Assembly: GCF_016863135.1 (NCBI RefSeq)
Contig: NZ_BOOH01000051.1
Coordinates: 62,001-126,000 of the forward strand
DNA: 64,000 nucleotides
DNA from: Planobispora longispora
Lineage (GTDB): Bacteria > Actinomycetota > Actinomycetes > Streptosporangiales > Streptosporangiaceae
Direction of reading: 5' to 3'
Each line of letters starts with the position of its first letter. The first letter of the stretch is position 1. Of this stretch, positions 27,347 to 35,905 are shown one piece after another. The notes under the pieces were generated by a model, which saw only the letters and a program-made list of their open reading frames with translations, was not told the DNA's origin and did not search any database. The translations under genes and the position numbers were made by a program.

Positions 27347-28228
27347 ATGCTCTCCGCCGACCTGCCGCTCGCCCTGGCCCTCGCCGCGGGCACGGTCGCC
27401 GCGTTCAACCCGTGCGGCTTCGCGATGCTCCCGGCCTACCTCACCATGTTGATCGTCGATGACGGCGGCGGGAGGGAGGCGGACGGCGGGGCCGTACGAC
27501 GCGGCCCGATGTTGCGGGCGGCGCTGCTGGCCGCCGCGATGACCGCCGGGTTCGTCACGGTCTTCGGCCTGTTCGGGGTGGTCGTCACCCCGCTCGCCCT
27601 CTCCGTCGGGCAGTACCTGCCGTGGGTGACCGTCGTGATCGGGACCGTCCTCGCCGGGCTCGGCCTGTGGCTGCTGAGCGGGAGGGAGCTGCTCCTCCCC
27701 GTCCCCGCCCTCGGCTCCGGCCGCGTCACCGCCTCCCCGATCTCGCTGTACGGCTACGGCCTGTCCTACGCGGTGGCCTCCCTGTCCTGCACCGCCGGGC
27801 CGTTCCTCGCGGTCACCTCGGCCTCCCTGGCGAGCGGCGGCGTCCTGGGCGGCCTGGCGGTCTTCGTCGCCTACGCGGCCGGCATGGGGCTGGTCGTCAC
27901 CCTGCTCTCGCTGGCCGTGGCGCTGGCACGCGGCGCGGCGGTCGCCCGGATGCGCCGGATCCTGCCCCACGTGCCGCGGATCAGCGGCGGCCTGCTCCTG
28001 CCGGCCGGCCTGTACGTCGTCTACTACGGCTGGTACGAGCTGCGCGTCTTCGCGGGCTCGTCCGCCGACGACCCGATCGTGGGCGCGGCGACGGCCGTGC
28101 AGGGGGCGGTCGCCGCCTGGGTCGAGGCGCTCGGGGCGGGGTGGATCGCCGTCGCGCTCGCCATGCTCGTCCTCGGCGCGGTCACGCTGCGCCGGGTACG
28201 GCGGAGCGCCGGATCCCGCCGCCGGTGA
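27347..28228 (+). CDS. ccdA: CcdA-type thiol-disulfide electron transporter
   Basis: The 293-residue protein belongs to the DsbD/CcdA family and carries electrons from cytoplasmic thioredoxin across the membrane to the thioredoxin-like lipoprotein encoded just upstream. Six transmembrane segments are visible. The paired Cys residues lie in AAFNPCGFAMLPAYL (first helix) and SLSCTAGPFLAV (later helix), as expected. A seventh or eighth helix follows. ResB/ResC genes for cytochrome c maturation are not next to it, so it may serve general oxidative folding or cysteine reduction. Confidence 0.9.
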   Translation: MLSADLPLALALAAGTVAAFNPCGFAMLPAYLTMLIVDDGGGREADGGAVRRGPMLRAALLAAAMTAGFVTVFGLFGVVVTPLALSVGQYLPWVTVVIGTVLAGLGLWLLSGRELLLPVPALGSGRVTASPISLYGYGLSYAVASLSCTAGPFLAVTSASLASGGVLGGLAVFVAYAAGMGLVVTLLSLAVALARGAAVARMRRILPHVPRISGGLLLPAGLYVVYYGWYELRVFAGSSADDPIVGAATAVQGAVAAWVEALGAGWIAVALAMLVLGAVTLRRVRRSAGSRRR

Positions 28229-28234
28229 CGCCGC

Positions 28235-28846
28235 TCAGCGCAGGCCCGCGAACCAGCGTCCCGCCTCACGCCAGCAGTCGGCCGTGGTGAACCCGCCGGC
28301 CACGGCCAGGCGGACGACGTCGGTCACCGAGACCGTCGCCCACCCGAACCAGCCTCCGACGGCATCGGCGCGGCGGAGCCGTACCCGGTCGACCCGGCTG
28401 TCAGTCCCGGGCGGTTCGGCTTCGACGACGGCCTCGCCGCCGGGCCGTACCAGCTCCCTGATCCGGAGCAGCAGGGCTCCGGGGTTCCCGCCGATGCCGA
28501 TGTTGCCGTCGGCCAGCAGCGCGGTCGCCCAGGTACCGCTGCCGGGCACGTCACCGAAGACATCCCGGACCAGGGCGGGACCTCCGGCCCGGCGGGTCAG
28601 GCGGACGGCGCGCGGGGTGATGTCGATGCCCAGAGCGGGGATGCCGCGGCGGGTGAGCGCGACGATGAGCCGTCCGGGTCCCGAGCCGACGTCCAGGGTG
28701 GGACCGGCGCACCGGTCCAGGACGGACTCGTCGCCGTCGATCGGTTCACGCCAGCGGGTCGCCTCCAGCGGCCGCCTGGTTCCGTCGAGGTATTCGATCT
28801 CGGTCGCCACTCCGGAGAGGGAGTCGGCGTAGAGCCTGCCCATCAT
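28235..28846 (-). CDS. Class I SAM-dependent methyltransferase
   Basis: The 203-residue protein carries the SAM-binding motif LDVGSGPGRLIVAL, an acidic motif II at GIDITPRAV, and a downstream PGGEAVVEAEPPG strand. The substrate is unknown; neighbours are glycosyltransferase-like genes, so a glycolipid or polyketide-like acceptor is possible. Tandem ATGs at 28846 and 28843 are both possible starts. Its start overlaps the end of the DUF2064 gene by 4 bases, so it is the last gene of a three-gene operon. It ends 7 bases from the convergent ccdA stop. Confidence 0.85.
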   Translation of the reverse strand: MMGRLYADSLSGVATEIEYLDGTRRPLEATRWREPIDGDESVLDRCAGPTLDVGSGPGRLIVALTRRGIPALGIDITPRAVRLTRRAGGPALVRDVFGDVPGSGTWATALLADGNIGIGGNPGALLLRIRELVRPGGEAVVEAEPPGTDSRVDRVRLRRADAVGGWFGWATVSVTDVVRLAVAGGFTTADCWREAGRWFAGLR

Positions 28847-29571
28847 CGCGAGGCGCCCGCTCCCGTCGCCCCGGTTCCAGCCCCGGCTCCCGTCGCGATC
28901 CCGGTCACGGCCCCGGTCGCGGCCCCTGCTGACATGACCGGGGCCACGGCCCGGAAGGCGGCGGCGAACCGCGTGCCGGGCGCCTCGGCCGCGATCCGGA
29001 GGGCGTCGTCCGCCGTGTCCACGTCGTTCAACTCCGGCATGGTCGCCACGGTCAGCCCGGCCGCCCGCAGGCGCCGCAGCTGGGCGGCGCCGGTGTCGGG
29101 CCGGGACATGGGCACGCCGAGCAGGAGCGCCGGATCGGGACGGCGCAGGCCCAGCAGCCAGAAGCCGCCGTCGGCCGCCGGGCCGTAGACCGCGTCGTGG
29201 TCGGCCAGCGCGGCGCCCGCAGTCCGCAGCAGGTCCGGTGTGACGTGGGGGGTGTCCATGCCGATGAGGACGACGGGTTCACGGTGCAGCCGGTAGGCGT
29301 CGGCGAAGGCCGCGGCGAGCCGCTCGTCGAGGCCGTCGCCGCGTTGCGCGATCACGACGAAGCTCTCGGGGCCTCCGGGCAACCATGTCCCGGGGAGCCC
29401 GTCGAGGGCGAGGACGCGGTGCCGTACCGGTGCGGCGGCGACGGCGCGCAGGGTGTCCTCCAGGGCGGCGGCGGCCAGCCGCGCGGCCTGGCCGGGAGTG
29501 AACGGCGGGGTCAGGCGGGTCTTGACCCGCCCGGCGACCGGTTCCTTGGCGATGACCACGATCTGTGTCAT
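28843..29571 (-). CDS. TIGR04282/DUF2064 glycosyltransferase-like protein
   Basis: The 242-residue protein resembles nucleotidyl/glycosyl-transferase-fold DUF2064 proteins. Motifs are IVVIAKEPVAGRVKTRL at the N-terminus, VVLIGMDTPHV and YGPAADGGFWLLGL. The last roughly 30 residues are a Gly/Ala/Thr low-complexity tail. It overlaps both neighbours by 4 bases (ATGA), so three products are made together. DUF2064 genes are commonly paired with a GT2 glycosyltransferase, as here. The sugar donor is unknown. Confidence 0.87.
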   Translation of the reverse strand: MTQIVVIAKEPVAGRVKTRLTPPFTPGQAARLAAAALEDTLRAVAAAPVRHRVLALDGLPGTWLPGGPESFVVIAQRGDGLDERLAAAFADAYRLHREPVVLIGMDTPHVTPDLLRTAGAALADHDAVYGPAADGGFWLLGLRRPDPALLLGVPMSRPDTGAAQLRRLRAAGLTVATMPELNDVDTADDALRIAAEAPGTRFAAAFRAVAPVMSAGAATGAVTGIATGAGAGTGATGAGASR

Positions 29572-30248
29572 GCCGTCTTCTCCAGGGCCTTCCCCGGGAC
29601 GTTCCCCATGACGCGCCGCATGTCGCCGATGGCCCGCAGGGTTCCCCGGACCGTGCCGGTCACCTTGGAGCGCCCGGCACGCGGCAGGTAGTCCACCCGG
29701 GCCTCGGTGATCCGCCATCCGGCCGCCGCGGCACGCAGCACCATCTCCAGCGGGTAGCCGAAGCGGCGGTCGGTCAGGTTCAGGCCGAGGAGGCCGGCGC
29801 GTCTGGCCGCCCGCATCGGGCCGAGGTCGTACAACCGGGCGCCGGTGCGCCGCCGCAGGCTCGCGGCCAGGACGGCGTTGCCCGCCCGCGCGTGCACCGG
29901 CCAGGCGGCAGCGGACCGCGGGACACGCCGGCCGAGCACCAGATCGCCCCGGTCCTCCCGCACGGGTTCGGCGACGGACGGCAGCTGGCGGGGGTCGAGG
30001 GAGGCGTCGGCGTCCATGAAGCACACGATCTCGGAGGTCGCGGCCAGCAGACCGGCGTGGCAGGCGGCACCGAACCCGGGCCGGGGCTCGGTGACCACCC
30101 ACGCGCCGAACTCGGCGGCGATCTCGGCGGAGCGGTCGGTGGAACCGTTGTCGACCACGATCGGGCGGTAACCGCGTGGCATCCGCTCAAGCACCCAGGG
30201 GAGAGCGGTCTCCTCATTCAGACATGGCAACACCACGTCGATCTTCAT
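29568..30248 (-). CDS. Family 2 glycosyltransferase
   Basis: The 226-residue GT-A protein starts MKIDVVLPCLNEETALPWVL, typical of polyprenyl-phosphate sugar transferases. The metal-binding motif is CFMDADASLD, with a second motif, GARLYDLGPMRA. It has no transmembrane helix, unlike DPM-type enzymes with extra domains. ATG 30248 gives the canonical start; the frame stays open 33 bases further. It is the first gene of an operon with DUF2064 and a methyltransferase, and divergent from the membrane glycosyltransferase gene. Confidence 0.9.
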   Translation of the reverse strand: MKIDVVLPCLNEETALPWVLERMPRGYRPIVVDNGSTDRSAEIAAEFGAWVVTEPRPGFGAACHAGLLAATSEIVCFMDADASLDPRQLPSVAEPVREDRGDLVLGRRVPRSAAAWPVHARAGNAVLAASLRRRTGARLYDLGPMRAARRAGLLGLNLTDRRFGYPLEMVLRAAAAGWRITEARVDYLPRAGRSKVTGTVRGTLRAIGDMRRVMGNVPGKALEKTA

Positions 30249-30340
30249 GGCTCCGACGTTAGACCGGTCACGGCCGGTCAACTCTTACGAAGTGATGACA
30301 TGATCCCGGGAAATCCCCAGTTCAGACCTACCGTGGGAAA

Positions 30341-31828
30341 GTGATCGAAGGTTCACGGCCGCAGCCGGGGAAGGCCTCCCGGCGATCGCCGAGGGCGGCG
30401 GAGGACGGCACGGAGCTGCGGGCCGGGCCCGGGACGGGCGCGGGCCACCCGGCGGGGCGGGAGACGGGCGCGGGCCCGCGGGCACGGGGAGAAGGGGACG
30501 CGGGACACCGGGCGCGGCGCATCGCGACGGCGGCGTGGGGCGCGTCGATCGTCGTGGCGTCCGCGGCGGGAGCCGTCCTGCACGGGCTCGGCGTGCTCAC
30601 CATCGACCACCTGCCGCCGCTGCACGGCCATTTCCGCCTTCCTCCGATCGCGTTGCTCCCCGCCGTCGCGTTCGCCGCCGTCGCGTTCGCCGCCGTCGCG
30701 GTCCCGGCGCTGCCGTCCCTTACCCGGCGGCTGCGTTTCGGGTGGGCGCTGGCCGTCGCGTACGGCTCCGCGCTGGCCTGGACCGTGCTGCTGGCGATCT
30801 CGGCCGACGGGCTGGCGGAGCCCTTCACCCACCCGCAGGAGTACCCGGCGGTGCTGCCCGCCGTGGGGGATGACCCGCTGGGCTGGCTGGACACCTTCAC
30901 CGAGCGCCTGCCGGGCTACCCCACCCACGTGCGGGGTCATCCGCCGCTGGCCGTGCTCGTGGTCTGGGCGCTGCGGGCGGCCGGGCTCGCGGGACCGCTG
31001 TGGGCCGCGCTGCTGGTCGTCGCGGTCGGGTGCTCGGCCACGGTGGCCATCGCGCTGACCGTGCGGGGCCTGGCCGGGGAGGAGGCCGCGCGCGGGGCGC
31101 TGCCGTACCTCGCCCTCACCCCCGCCTCGGTCTGGATCGCCACCACCATGGACGCCTTCTTCGCGGGAGTGGGTGCCTGGGGGGTCGCCCTGCTGGTCCT
31201 CGGCCGGAGCCCGGCGGGCCGGGTGCTCACCGCGGCCGCGGCCGGGGTGTTGCTGGGAGCGCTGCCGTACCTCAGCTACGGTCTGGTCCCCTACCTGCTC
31301 ATCCCCGTCGTGGTCATCGTGGCGGCGCGGGTCCCGAGGGCGGTCGTGCTCGCGGCGGTGACGGGTGCGGGTGCGGTGACGGCGGCGTTCGCGGCCGGCG
31401 GGTTCCTCTGGCCCGCCGGGGTGCTGGCCACCCACGCGGAGTGGTCGGCCGATCCCGGCGCGGCCCGGCCGTACCTGTACTTCCTGGTGGCGAACCTGGC
31501 GGTGCTGGCCCTGCTGACCGGTCCGGCCACCGCGATGGGACTGGTACGGCTCACACCCGGTGCGCTGCGGTCCGGCCCGGCGTCACCTGATCCCGCGGTC
31601 CCCGGCCGGGCCGCCGTCCGGGGGGTCGGGATCCTGGTCGCCGCAGCCCTGGTGGCGGTGCTCGCCCTGGACGTCAGCGGGGTGACCCGGGGCGAGGTGG
31701 AACGCATCTGGGTGCCCTATGCCGTCTGGATCGGTCTGGCCGCGAGCCTGGCGGACGGACGCCGCCCGCTCGCCGCCCAGGCCGTCACCGGCCTGCTGCT
31801 GCAGGGACTGGTCATCTCTCCCTGGTGA
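30341..31828 (+). CDS. Multi-pass membrane protein, probable lipid-linked sugar transferase
   Basis: The protein has 495 residues with about eleven hydrophobic segments after a 55-residue Gly/Arg/Ala-rich cytoplasmic N-terminus. The first large outer loop includes TFTERLPGYPTHVRGHPPLA, similar to the acidic/His loops of GT-C (mannosyltransferase-like) enzymes, and a TPASVWIATTMDAFF segment follows the next helices. It would use a polyprenyl-phosphate sugar outside the membrane, perhaps one made by the divergent GT2 product. The GT-C assignment is from topology and loop pattern only. Confidence 0.7.
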   Translation: MIEGSRPQPGKASRRSPRAAEDGTELRAGPGTGAGHPAGRETGAGPRARGEGDAGHRARRIATAAWGASIVVASAAGAVLHGLGVLTIDHLPPLHGHFRLPPIALLPAVAFAAVAFAAVAVPALPSLTRRLRFGWALAVAYGSALAWTVLLAISADGLAEPFTHPQEYPAVLPAVGDDPLGWLDTFTERLPGYPTHVRGHPPLAVLVVWALRAAGLAGPLWAALLVVAVGCSATVAIALTVRGLAGEEAARGALPYLALTPASVWIATTMDAFFAGVGAWGVALLVLGRSPAGRVLTAAAAGVLLGALPYLSYGLVPYLLIPVVVIVAARVPRAVVLAAVTGAGAVTAAFAAGGFLWPAGVLATHAEWSADPGAARPYLYFLVANLAVLALLTGPATAMGLVRLTPGALRSGPASPDPAVPGRAAVRGVGILVAAALVAVLALDVSGVTRGEVERIWVPYAVWIGLAASLADGRRPLAAQAVTGLLLQGLVISPW

Positions 31829-31841
31829 GCGGGCTGCGAGG

Positions 31842-32843
31842 TCAGCCCAGCGGCGCGGTGGAGAACTCCCGCATCCCCTCCGCGAACCCGACGGACGCGC
31901 GGAACCCCAGCCCCGCGCGCGCCCGCTCGGGTGAGGCCACGATGTGCCGTACGTCGCCGAGCCGGTACTCGCCCGTGACCACCGGCTCCGGACCGCCGCG
32001 CTCGGCCGCCAGGACGGCGGCCAGTTCCCCGACGGTGTGCGGGACGCCGCTGGCCACGTTGTAGGCGACCAGCCGCCCCGGCTCTCCCGCGCGGGCCGCC
32101 GCCAGGTTCGCCTCCGCGACGTCGCGGACGTGGACGAAGTCACGCCGCTGCCGGCCGTCTTCGAACACCCGCGGCGCCGTTCCCCGCTCCACGGCGGACC
32201 GGAAGATCGCCGCCACTCCCGAGTAGGGGGTGTCGCGGGGCATCCGAGGCCCGTACACGTTGTGGTAGCGGAGCGCGACGGCCGCGCCGCCGGTCTCGCG
32301 CGCCCAGTTGGCGGTCAGGTGCTCCTGGGCGAGCTTGGTGGTGGCGTAGGCGTTGCGCGGGTCGGGCGGGGCGTCCTCGCCGATGGTCGCGGAGTCCACC
32401 GTGGCGCCGCACCGGGGGCAGCGCGGTTCGAACCGTCCCCGCTCCAGGTCCTGTACGGCGCGCGGCCCGGGCCGTACCCGGCCGTGCTCGGCGCAGTCGT
32501 AGGCGCCCTCACCGTAGACCACCATCGAGGAGGCCAGGACCAGCGCGCCGACGCCGTGGCGGGCCATCGCCGCCAGCAGCACGGCCGTGCCGTGCACGTT
32601 CACCGAGGCGTAGTCGGGGAGGTCGGCCACATCCACGCCGAGCCCCACCTTGGCCGCCTGGTGGACGACCAGGTCCACGCCGCGCAGCGGCCGGTCGAGC
32701 GCCCGCCGGTCACGGACGTCCCCGGCGATCACGTCCGTCGCGGGCCGCAGGTCGAACCCGGTGACCTCGTGTCCGGCCCGCCGGAAGACCTCGGCGACAT
32801 GCCCGCCGATGAATCCGGCGGCTCCGGTGATCAGCATTCTCAC
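31842..32843 (-). CDS. NAD-dependent epimerase/dehydratase
   Basis: This is an extended short-chain dehydrogenase acting on nucleotide sugars, 333 residues. GTG 32843 (VRMLITGAAGFIGGHVAEVF) places the GxxGxxG motif at the N-terminus; ATG 32837 is a close alternative. The catalytic Ser lies in LASSMVVYGEG and the YxxxK in NAYATTKLAQEH. A segment with RCPRCG (about residues 135-145) suggests a small metal-binding insert. It converges on the membrane glycosyltransferase gene, completing a sugar-modification neighbourhood. The exact sugar is unknown. Confidence 0.9.
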   Translation of the reverse strand: MRMLITGAAGFIGGHVAEVFRRAGHEVTGFDLRPATDVIAGDVRDRRALDRPLRGVDLVVHQAAKVGLGVDVADLPDYASVNVHGTAVLLAAMARHGVGALVLASSMVVYGEGAYDCAEHGRVRPGPRAVQDLERGRFEPRCPRCGATVDSATIGEDAPPDPRNAYATTKLAQEHLTANWARETGGAAVALRYHNVYGPRMPRDTPYSGVAAIFRSAVERGTAPRVFEDGRQRRDFVHVRDVAEANLAAARAGEPGRLVAYNVASGVPHTVGELAAVLAAERGGPEPVVTGEYRLGDVRHIVASPERARAGLGFRASVGFAEGMREFSTAPLG

Positions 32844-33364
32844 CGGGCCGACGGTATCCGGGCCTCCGGGACGGCAGAAGGACTGGCTCGACGACGTTCG
32901 CAGGCCGTAAGAATTACGGTGATCAGAGGAGGGCGGGGCCCGGGGCGCGGGTCCTCTCATCGGATCACGCGGCCCACCTGCCGGGTACTGCGGTTCTCTC
33001 GCCGCGCCGCGGGTAGGGGTCCGTATAGGTCCGTCCGAATCTCATGTTATGGCCATTACTTGACACTCTTTACCTAATTTTTGGAAACAGGCCATAACTA
33101 GCAGGCATGACCGCTTCTAGCCTGCTTTCTTTGCATTTAGCGCCAAATTTCAGTCTGATTGGTGCTCATGTGAGGCAAGTTTCTGTTTTTTCGGCTGAGA
33201 ATCGGGGAGAGGGCCCTAATCTGGGGACAAGAGAGACCCGATCCCGGGAAGATGTGTCGTGGTGCTGCCCGCGCAGCGGCAGGTTGGCCCTCGGGAAGGG
33301 GTTCCAGCGGAGTCCGCTTGCGTCCCCGCCGGTCAACGCCGTTTCTTCCCCGAGGAGATTCGAT
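32844..33364. other. AT-rich promoter/leader region with long-spaced inverted repeat
   Basis: This 521-base gap is much richer in A and T than its surroundings from about 33040 to 33240. GTTATGGCC (33046-33054) and GGCCATAAC (33090-33098) are perfect inverted arms 35 bases apart, with TTGACA (33060-33065) between them. The long leader before ATG 33365 also contains a GTTTTTTCGG tract near 33185-33195. A frame opening at 33107 runs into the next gene but lacks a ribosome site. The region could hold an operator, a structured leader or a small RNA. Confidence 0.4.
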
Positions 33365-33658
33365 ATGAGCGATCACCGCAGCCGGTGCGAAGTCTGTGGC
33401 GGCGTCCGGCCCGCGCAGAACCCCGGTGAGTACACCCGTGATCGGCTGCTGCTGATCGCCGAGGTCGGGTTCTGCGCCTGCCGGACCGCCGCGACCGCCG
33501 CCGACGGCCATGCTTCCCCCGAGCCCGGGTCCGCCGAGCCCCGGACCGCGGAGATCCGGTCCGCCGAGCCGGAGACCAGGCCCCAGTCTGCCGCGCCTCG
33601 TCCGGCCGAGGCTCAGCCCGCCAGGCCCCAGCCCGTCGGGCCCAGGGCCGGAGGCTGA
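33365..33658 (+). CDS. Small Cys-containing protein with Pro/Ala/Glu repeat tail
   Basis: The 97-residue protein starts at ATG 33365 behind GAGGAG. The first 40 residues hold CEVCGG and, later, FCACR, a four-Cys pattern that could bind one zinc. The rest is a low-complexity tail of PE/RP/AEP units. I recognise no family. It follows an unusually long AT-rich leader and precedes the DUF6421 operon by 150 bases; a functional link is not shown. Confidence 0.6.
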   Translation: MSDHRSRCEVCGGVRPAQNPGEYTRDRLLLIAEVGFCACRTAATAADGHASPEPGSAEPRTAEIRSAEPETRPQSAAPRPAEAQPARPQPVGPRAGG

Positions 33659-33766
33659 GCGCCGCCCCCATGGGCTGAGCGCCGTCCCCGCGCCGATCGC
33701 CTGCCCCGGTGCTCCTGTGACTCCTGGGCAGCCGTAAGGCGTGTGCTCAAACCGGGACATGGTGTG

Positions 33767-33802
33767 TATATTTTCCTTCAGTGAGTCCTGTCTGAAGGAG
33801 GA
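33767..33802 (+). promoter_or_regulatory. Promoter with inverted repeat overlapping the ribosome site
   Basis: TATATT (33767-33772) is a good -10 box. CCTTCAG (33775-33781) and CTGAAGG (33792-33798) are perfect 7-base inverted arms; the second overlaps the AAGGAGGA ribosome site of the DUF6421 gene. The arms could form an operator around the RNA start, or a hairpin masking the ribosome site if transcription begins upstream. Confidence 0.5.
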
Positions 33803-33808
33803 TTTGTG

Positions 33809-35905
33809 GTGAGGGCCTTCCCCCGGGTGTTGTTCGACGAGGCGCACAGTGAGTCCTGGACGATCCGGCGGGACGTGGCCGAGGCGATGAATCCCGGCCA
33901 TCCGGACGACAACAGCTACGCCCGCGCCGCCGAGCTGCTGCGCCGCCTGGGGCACGTCGTCACCGCGCACACCGAGGGCGCCGTCACCCCGGCCGTCCTC
34001 GCCGGCGCCGACGCCTTCGTGATCGCGCACCCCTCCGGGGACCGCTGGGAGCGCACCGTCGACTCGGGCAGCCCGGTCTTCACCGCCGAGGAGATCGACG
34101 CGATCGAGGAGTATGTCGCCGGAGGCGGGGGCCTCGTCGTGCTGGCCGAGTGCGAGCAGGACAAGTACGGCAACAACCTCGCCGATCTCCTCGACGTCTT
34201 CGGCGTCAAGGTCGCGCACGCCACCGTCCAGGACCCCAGGAACGCCCACAACGGCGTGGCCTCCTGGATCCTGGGCGTTCCCGGTGAGACGGGCCGCGAG
34301 GACCTCCTGGCCGGGGCCCGCCGCGCCTGCTTCTACCGATCCGGGGTGCTCGCCGCCCCCGCGGACGCCACGGTGCTGTTCTCGACCTCCCCCACCGCCG
34401 CCCCCGCCGGGGAGCCGCTGGCGGTGGCCGTACGGCACGGTGAGGGCCGCGTCGTCGTGGTCGCCGACTCCGACCTGTTCGGCGACGACTCGATCGCCGA
34501 CTACGACCACGCCGCCCTCTGGGGCAATCTCATCACCTGGGTCTCCCGCATCCCCGCGAAGGCCGCGCCGGGCGCGGTGGAGGGTGAGAAGAGGGGAACG
34601 GCGCGGGAGGAGGCGCTCGCCGTCTTCCGGAGGCTCAAGGACGCCGTCGAGCGGCTCAGGCCGCTCCAGGCCAAGGACGGCTCGATCGAGGGCGACCGGG
34701 ACCTCGCCGTCGCGCTGATCTCCGAGATCGTCGAGCACGTCGCGGCTCTCGCGCCCCGTTTCCCGCACGACGAGGCCTACCTCGCCGCCGTCGTCGCCGA
34801 CTTCCGCAAGTGGGTCGAGCAGGGCCTCGGCGTGCCCGACTTCCTCGACTCGCTCAACGCCTTCCACCCCGACACCCAGCGGGTCGACGGGCTGGAGCAC
34901 CTGGTCGTCTTCCCGATGTACACCCAGAACGGCACCACCTTCCGGTACGTCGAGGCCGTGTGGATCCGCACCGTCTGGCCCGAGTGGCTGGCCGAGCTGG
35001 AGCGCACCCGCTACGACAACCCGCTGTTCGTGCCCATCGCCTTCGAGGACTTCACCTCCGGCTACGACACCAACTCGGCGGTGCTGTTCCCGGAGACCGT
35101 CGCGGTCCGCGAGACCCCGGCCCGCTTCACCTGGGGAGGCATCTTCTGCGACCGGGAGGCCGCCCGGTTCCGCAGGGTCGGCCGGGCCGCCGCGGACACG
35201 CTGAAGCTGGCGCTGCCGCCGGACGCCGCCCGCCTGCTGGAGTCGCAGGAGCTGGCCCAGGACACCTTCGTGCTCTGGGACCTCGTCCACGACCGCACGC
35301 ACAGCCACGGCGACCTGCCGTTCGACCCGTTCATGATCAAGCAGCGGATGCCGTACTGGCTCTACTCCCTGGAGGAGCTGCGCTGCGACCTGACCGCGTT
35401 CGGCGAGGCCGTGAAGCTGGAGGAGGAGGGCGTGCCGCACGCCCGGTACGTCCAGTACGCGATCCTGTTCGACCGGCTCTTCCGCTTCCCGATCACCGGT
35501 GACCGGGTCCGCAACTACGACGGCCTCGGCGGCCAGCTGCTCTTCGCCTACCTGCACCGCAACGACGTCGTACGGTGGACCGACAACCGGCTCAGCGTCG
35601 ACTGGTCGCGGCTCGCCGGCGGCGTGGCGGACCTGCGCGGCGAGGTGGAGAAGCTCTACCGCGACGGCATCGACCGCTCCAAGCTCGCCCACTGGCTGGC
35701 CGCCCACGAGCTCGTCGCGGCCTACGTCGAGCCGCACCCGGCCTCGGTCTGGGCCCGGGGCGTGGACGCGCTGCCGACCGAGGGCTTCCCGAAGGCCGTG
35801 GTGGACGCGGTGCTGTCCGACGAGTTCCCGCTGAGCATGTTCTACGAGGCCCTGCGCCGTAAGCTCGGCGAGGTCGTCGACTCCACGAAGGGGATCCGAG
35901 CATGA
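33809..35905 (+). CDS. DUF6421 protein fused to an N-terminal GATase-like domain
   Basis: The 698-residue protein has two parts. Residues 1 to about 245 look like a DUF4350/GATase1-like Rossmann domain (VLFDEAHSESW, ADAFVIAHP, YVAGGGGLVVLAECEQD, GRVVVVADSDLFGD). The remainder matches the actinobacterial DUF6421 family and contains a striking motif, HDRTHSHGDLPFDPFMIKQR, whose His/Asp residues could bind a metal. Of GTGs 33806 and 33809, the second is better spaced from AAGGAGGA. It overlaps the SDR gene by 4 bases. Function is unknown; the fusion and His motif suggest an enzyme. Confidence 0.75.
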   Translation: MRAFPRVLFDEAHSESWTIRRDVAEAMNPGHPDDNSYARAAELLRRLGHVVTAHTEGAVTPAVLAGADAFVIAHPSGDRWERTVDSGSPVFTAEEIDAIEEYVAGGGGLVVLAECEQDKYGNNLADLLDVFGVKVAHATVQDPRNAHNGVASWILGVPGETGREDLLAGARRACFYRSGVLAAPADATVLFSTSPTAAPAGEPLAVAVRHGEGRVVVVADSDLFGDDSIADYDHAALWGNLITWVSRIPAKAAPGAVEGEKRGTAREEALAVFRRLKDAVERLRPLQAKDGSIEGDRDLAVALISEIVEHVAALAPRFPHDEAYLAAVVADFRKWVEQGLGVPDFLDSLNAFHPDTQRVDGLEHLVVFPMYTQNGTTFRYVEAVWIRTVWPEWLAELERTRYDNPLFVPIAFEDFTSGYDTNSAVLFPETVAVRETPARFTWGGIFCDREAARFRRVGRAAADTLKLALPPDAARLLESQELAQDTFVLWDLVHDRTHSHGDLPFDPFMIKQRMPYWLYSLEELRCDLTAFGEAVKLEEEGVPHARYVQYAILFDRLFRFPITGDRVRNYDGLGGQLLFAYLHRNDVVRWTDNRLSVDWSRLAGGVADLRGEVEKLYRDGIDRSKLAHWLAAHELVAAYVEPHPASVWARGVDALPTEGFPKAVVDAVLSDEFPLSMFYEALRRKLGEVVDSTKGIRA

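Noticed and set aside
32425-32434. GGTTCGAACC resembling a tRNA T-loop
   Set aside because: It lies inside the epimerase coding sequence and no acceptor or anticodon stems can be drawn around it.
33137-35737. 866-codon open frame on the minus strand opposite the DUF6421 gene
   Set aside because: It is antisense to a gene with clear motifs, has a Gly/Val/Arg/Glu-rich shadow composition and no ribosome site.
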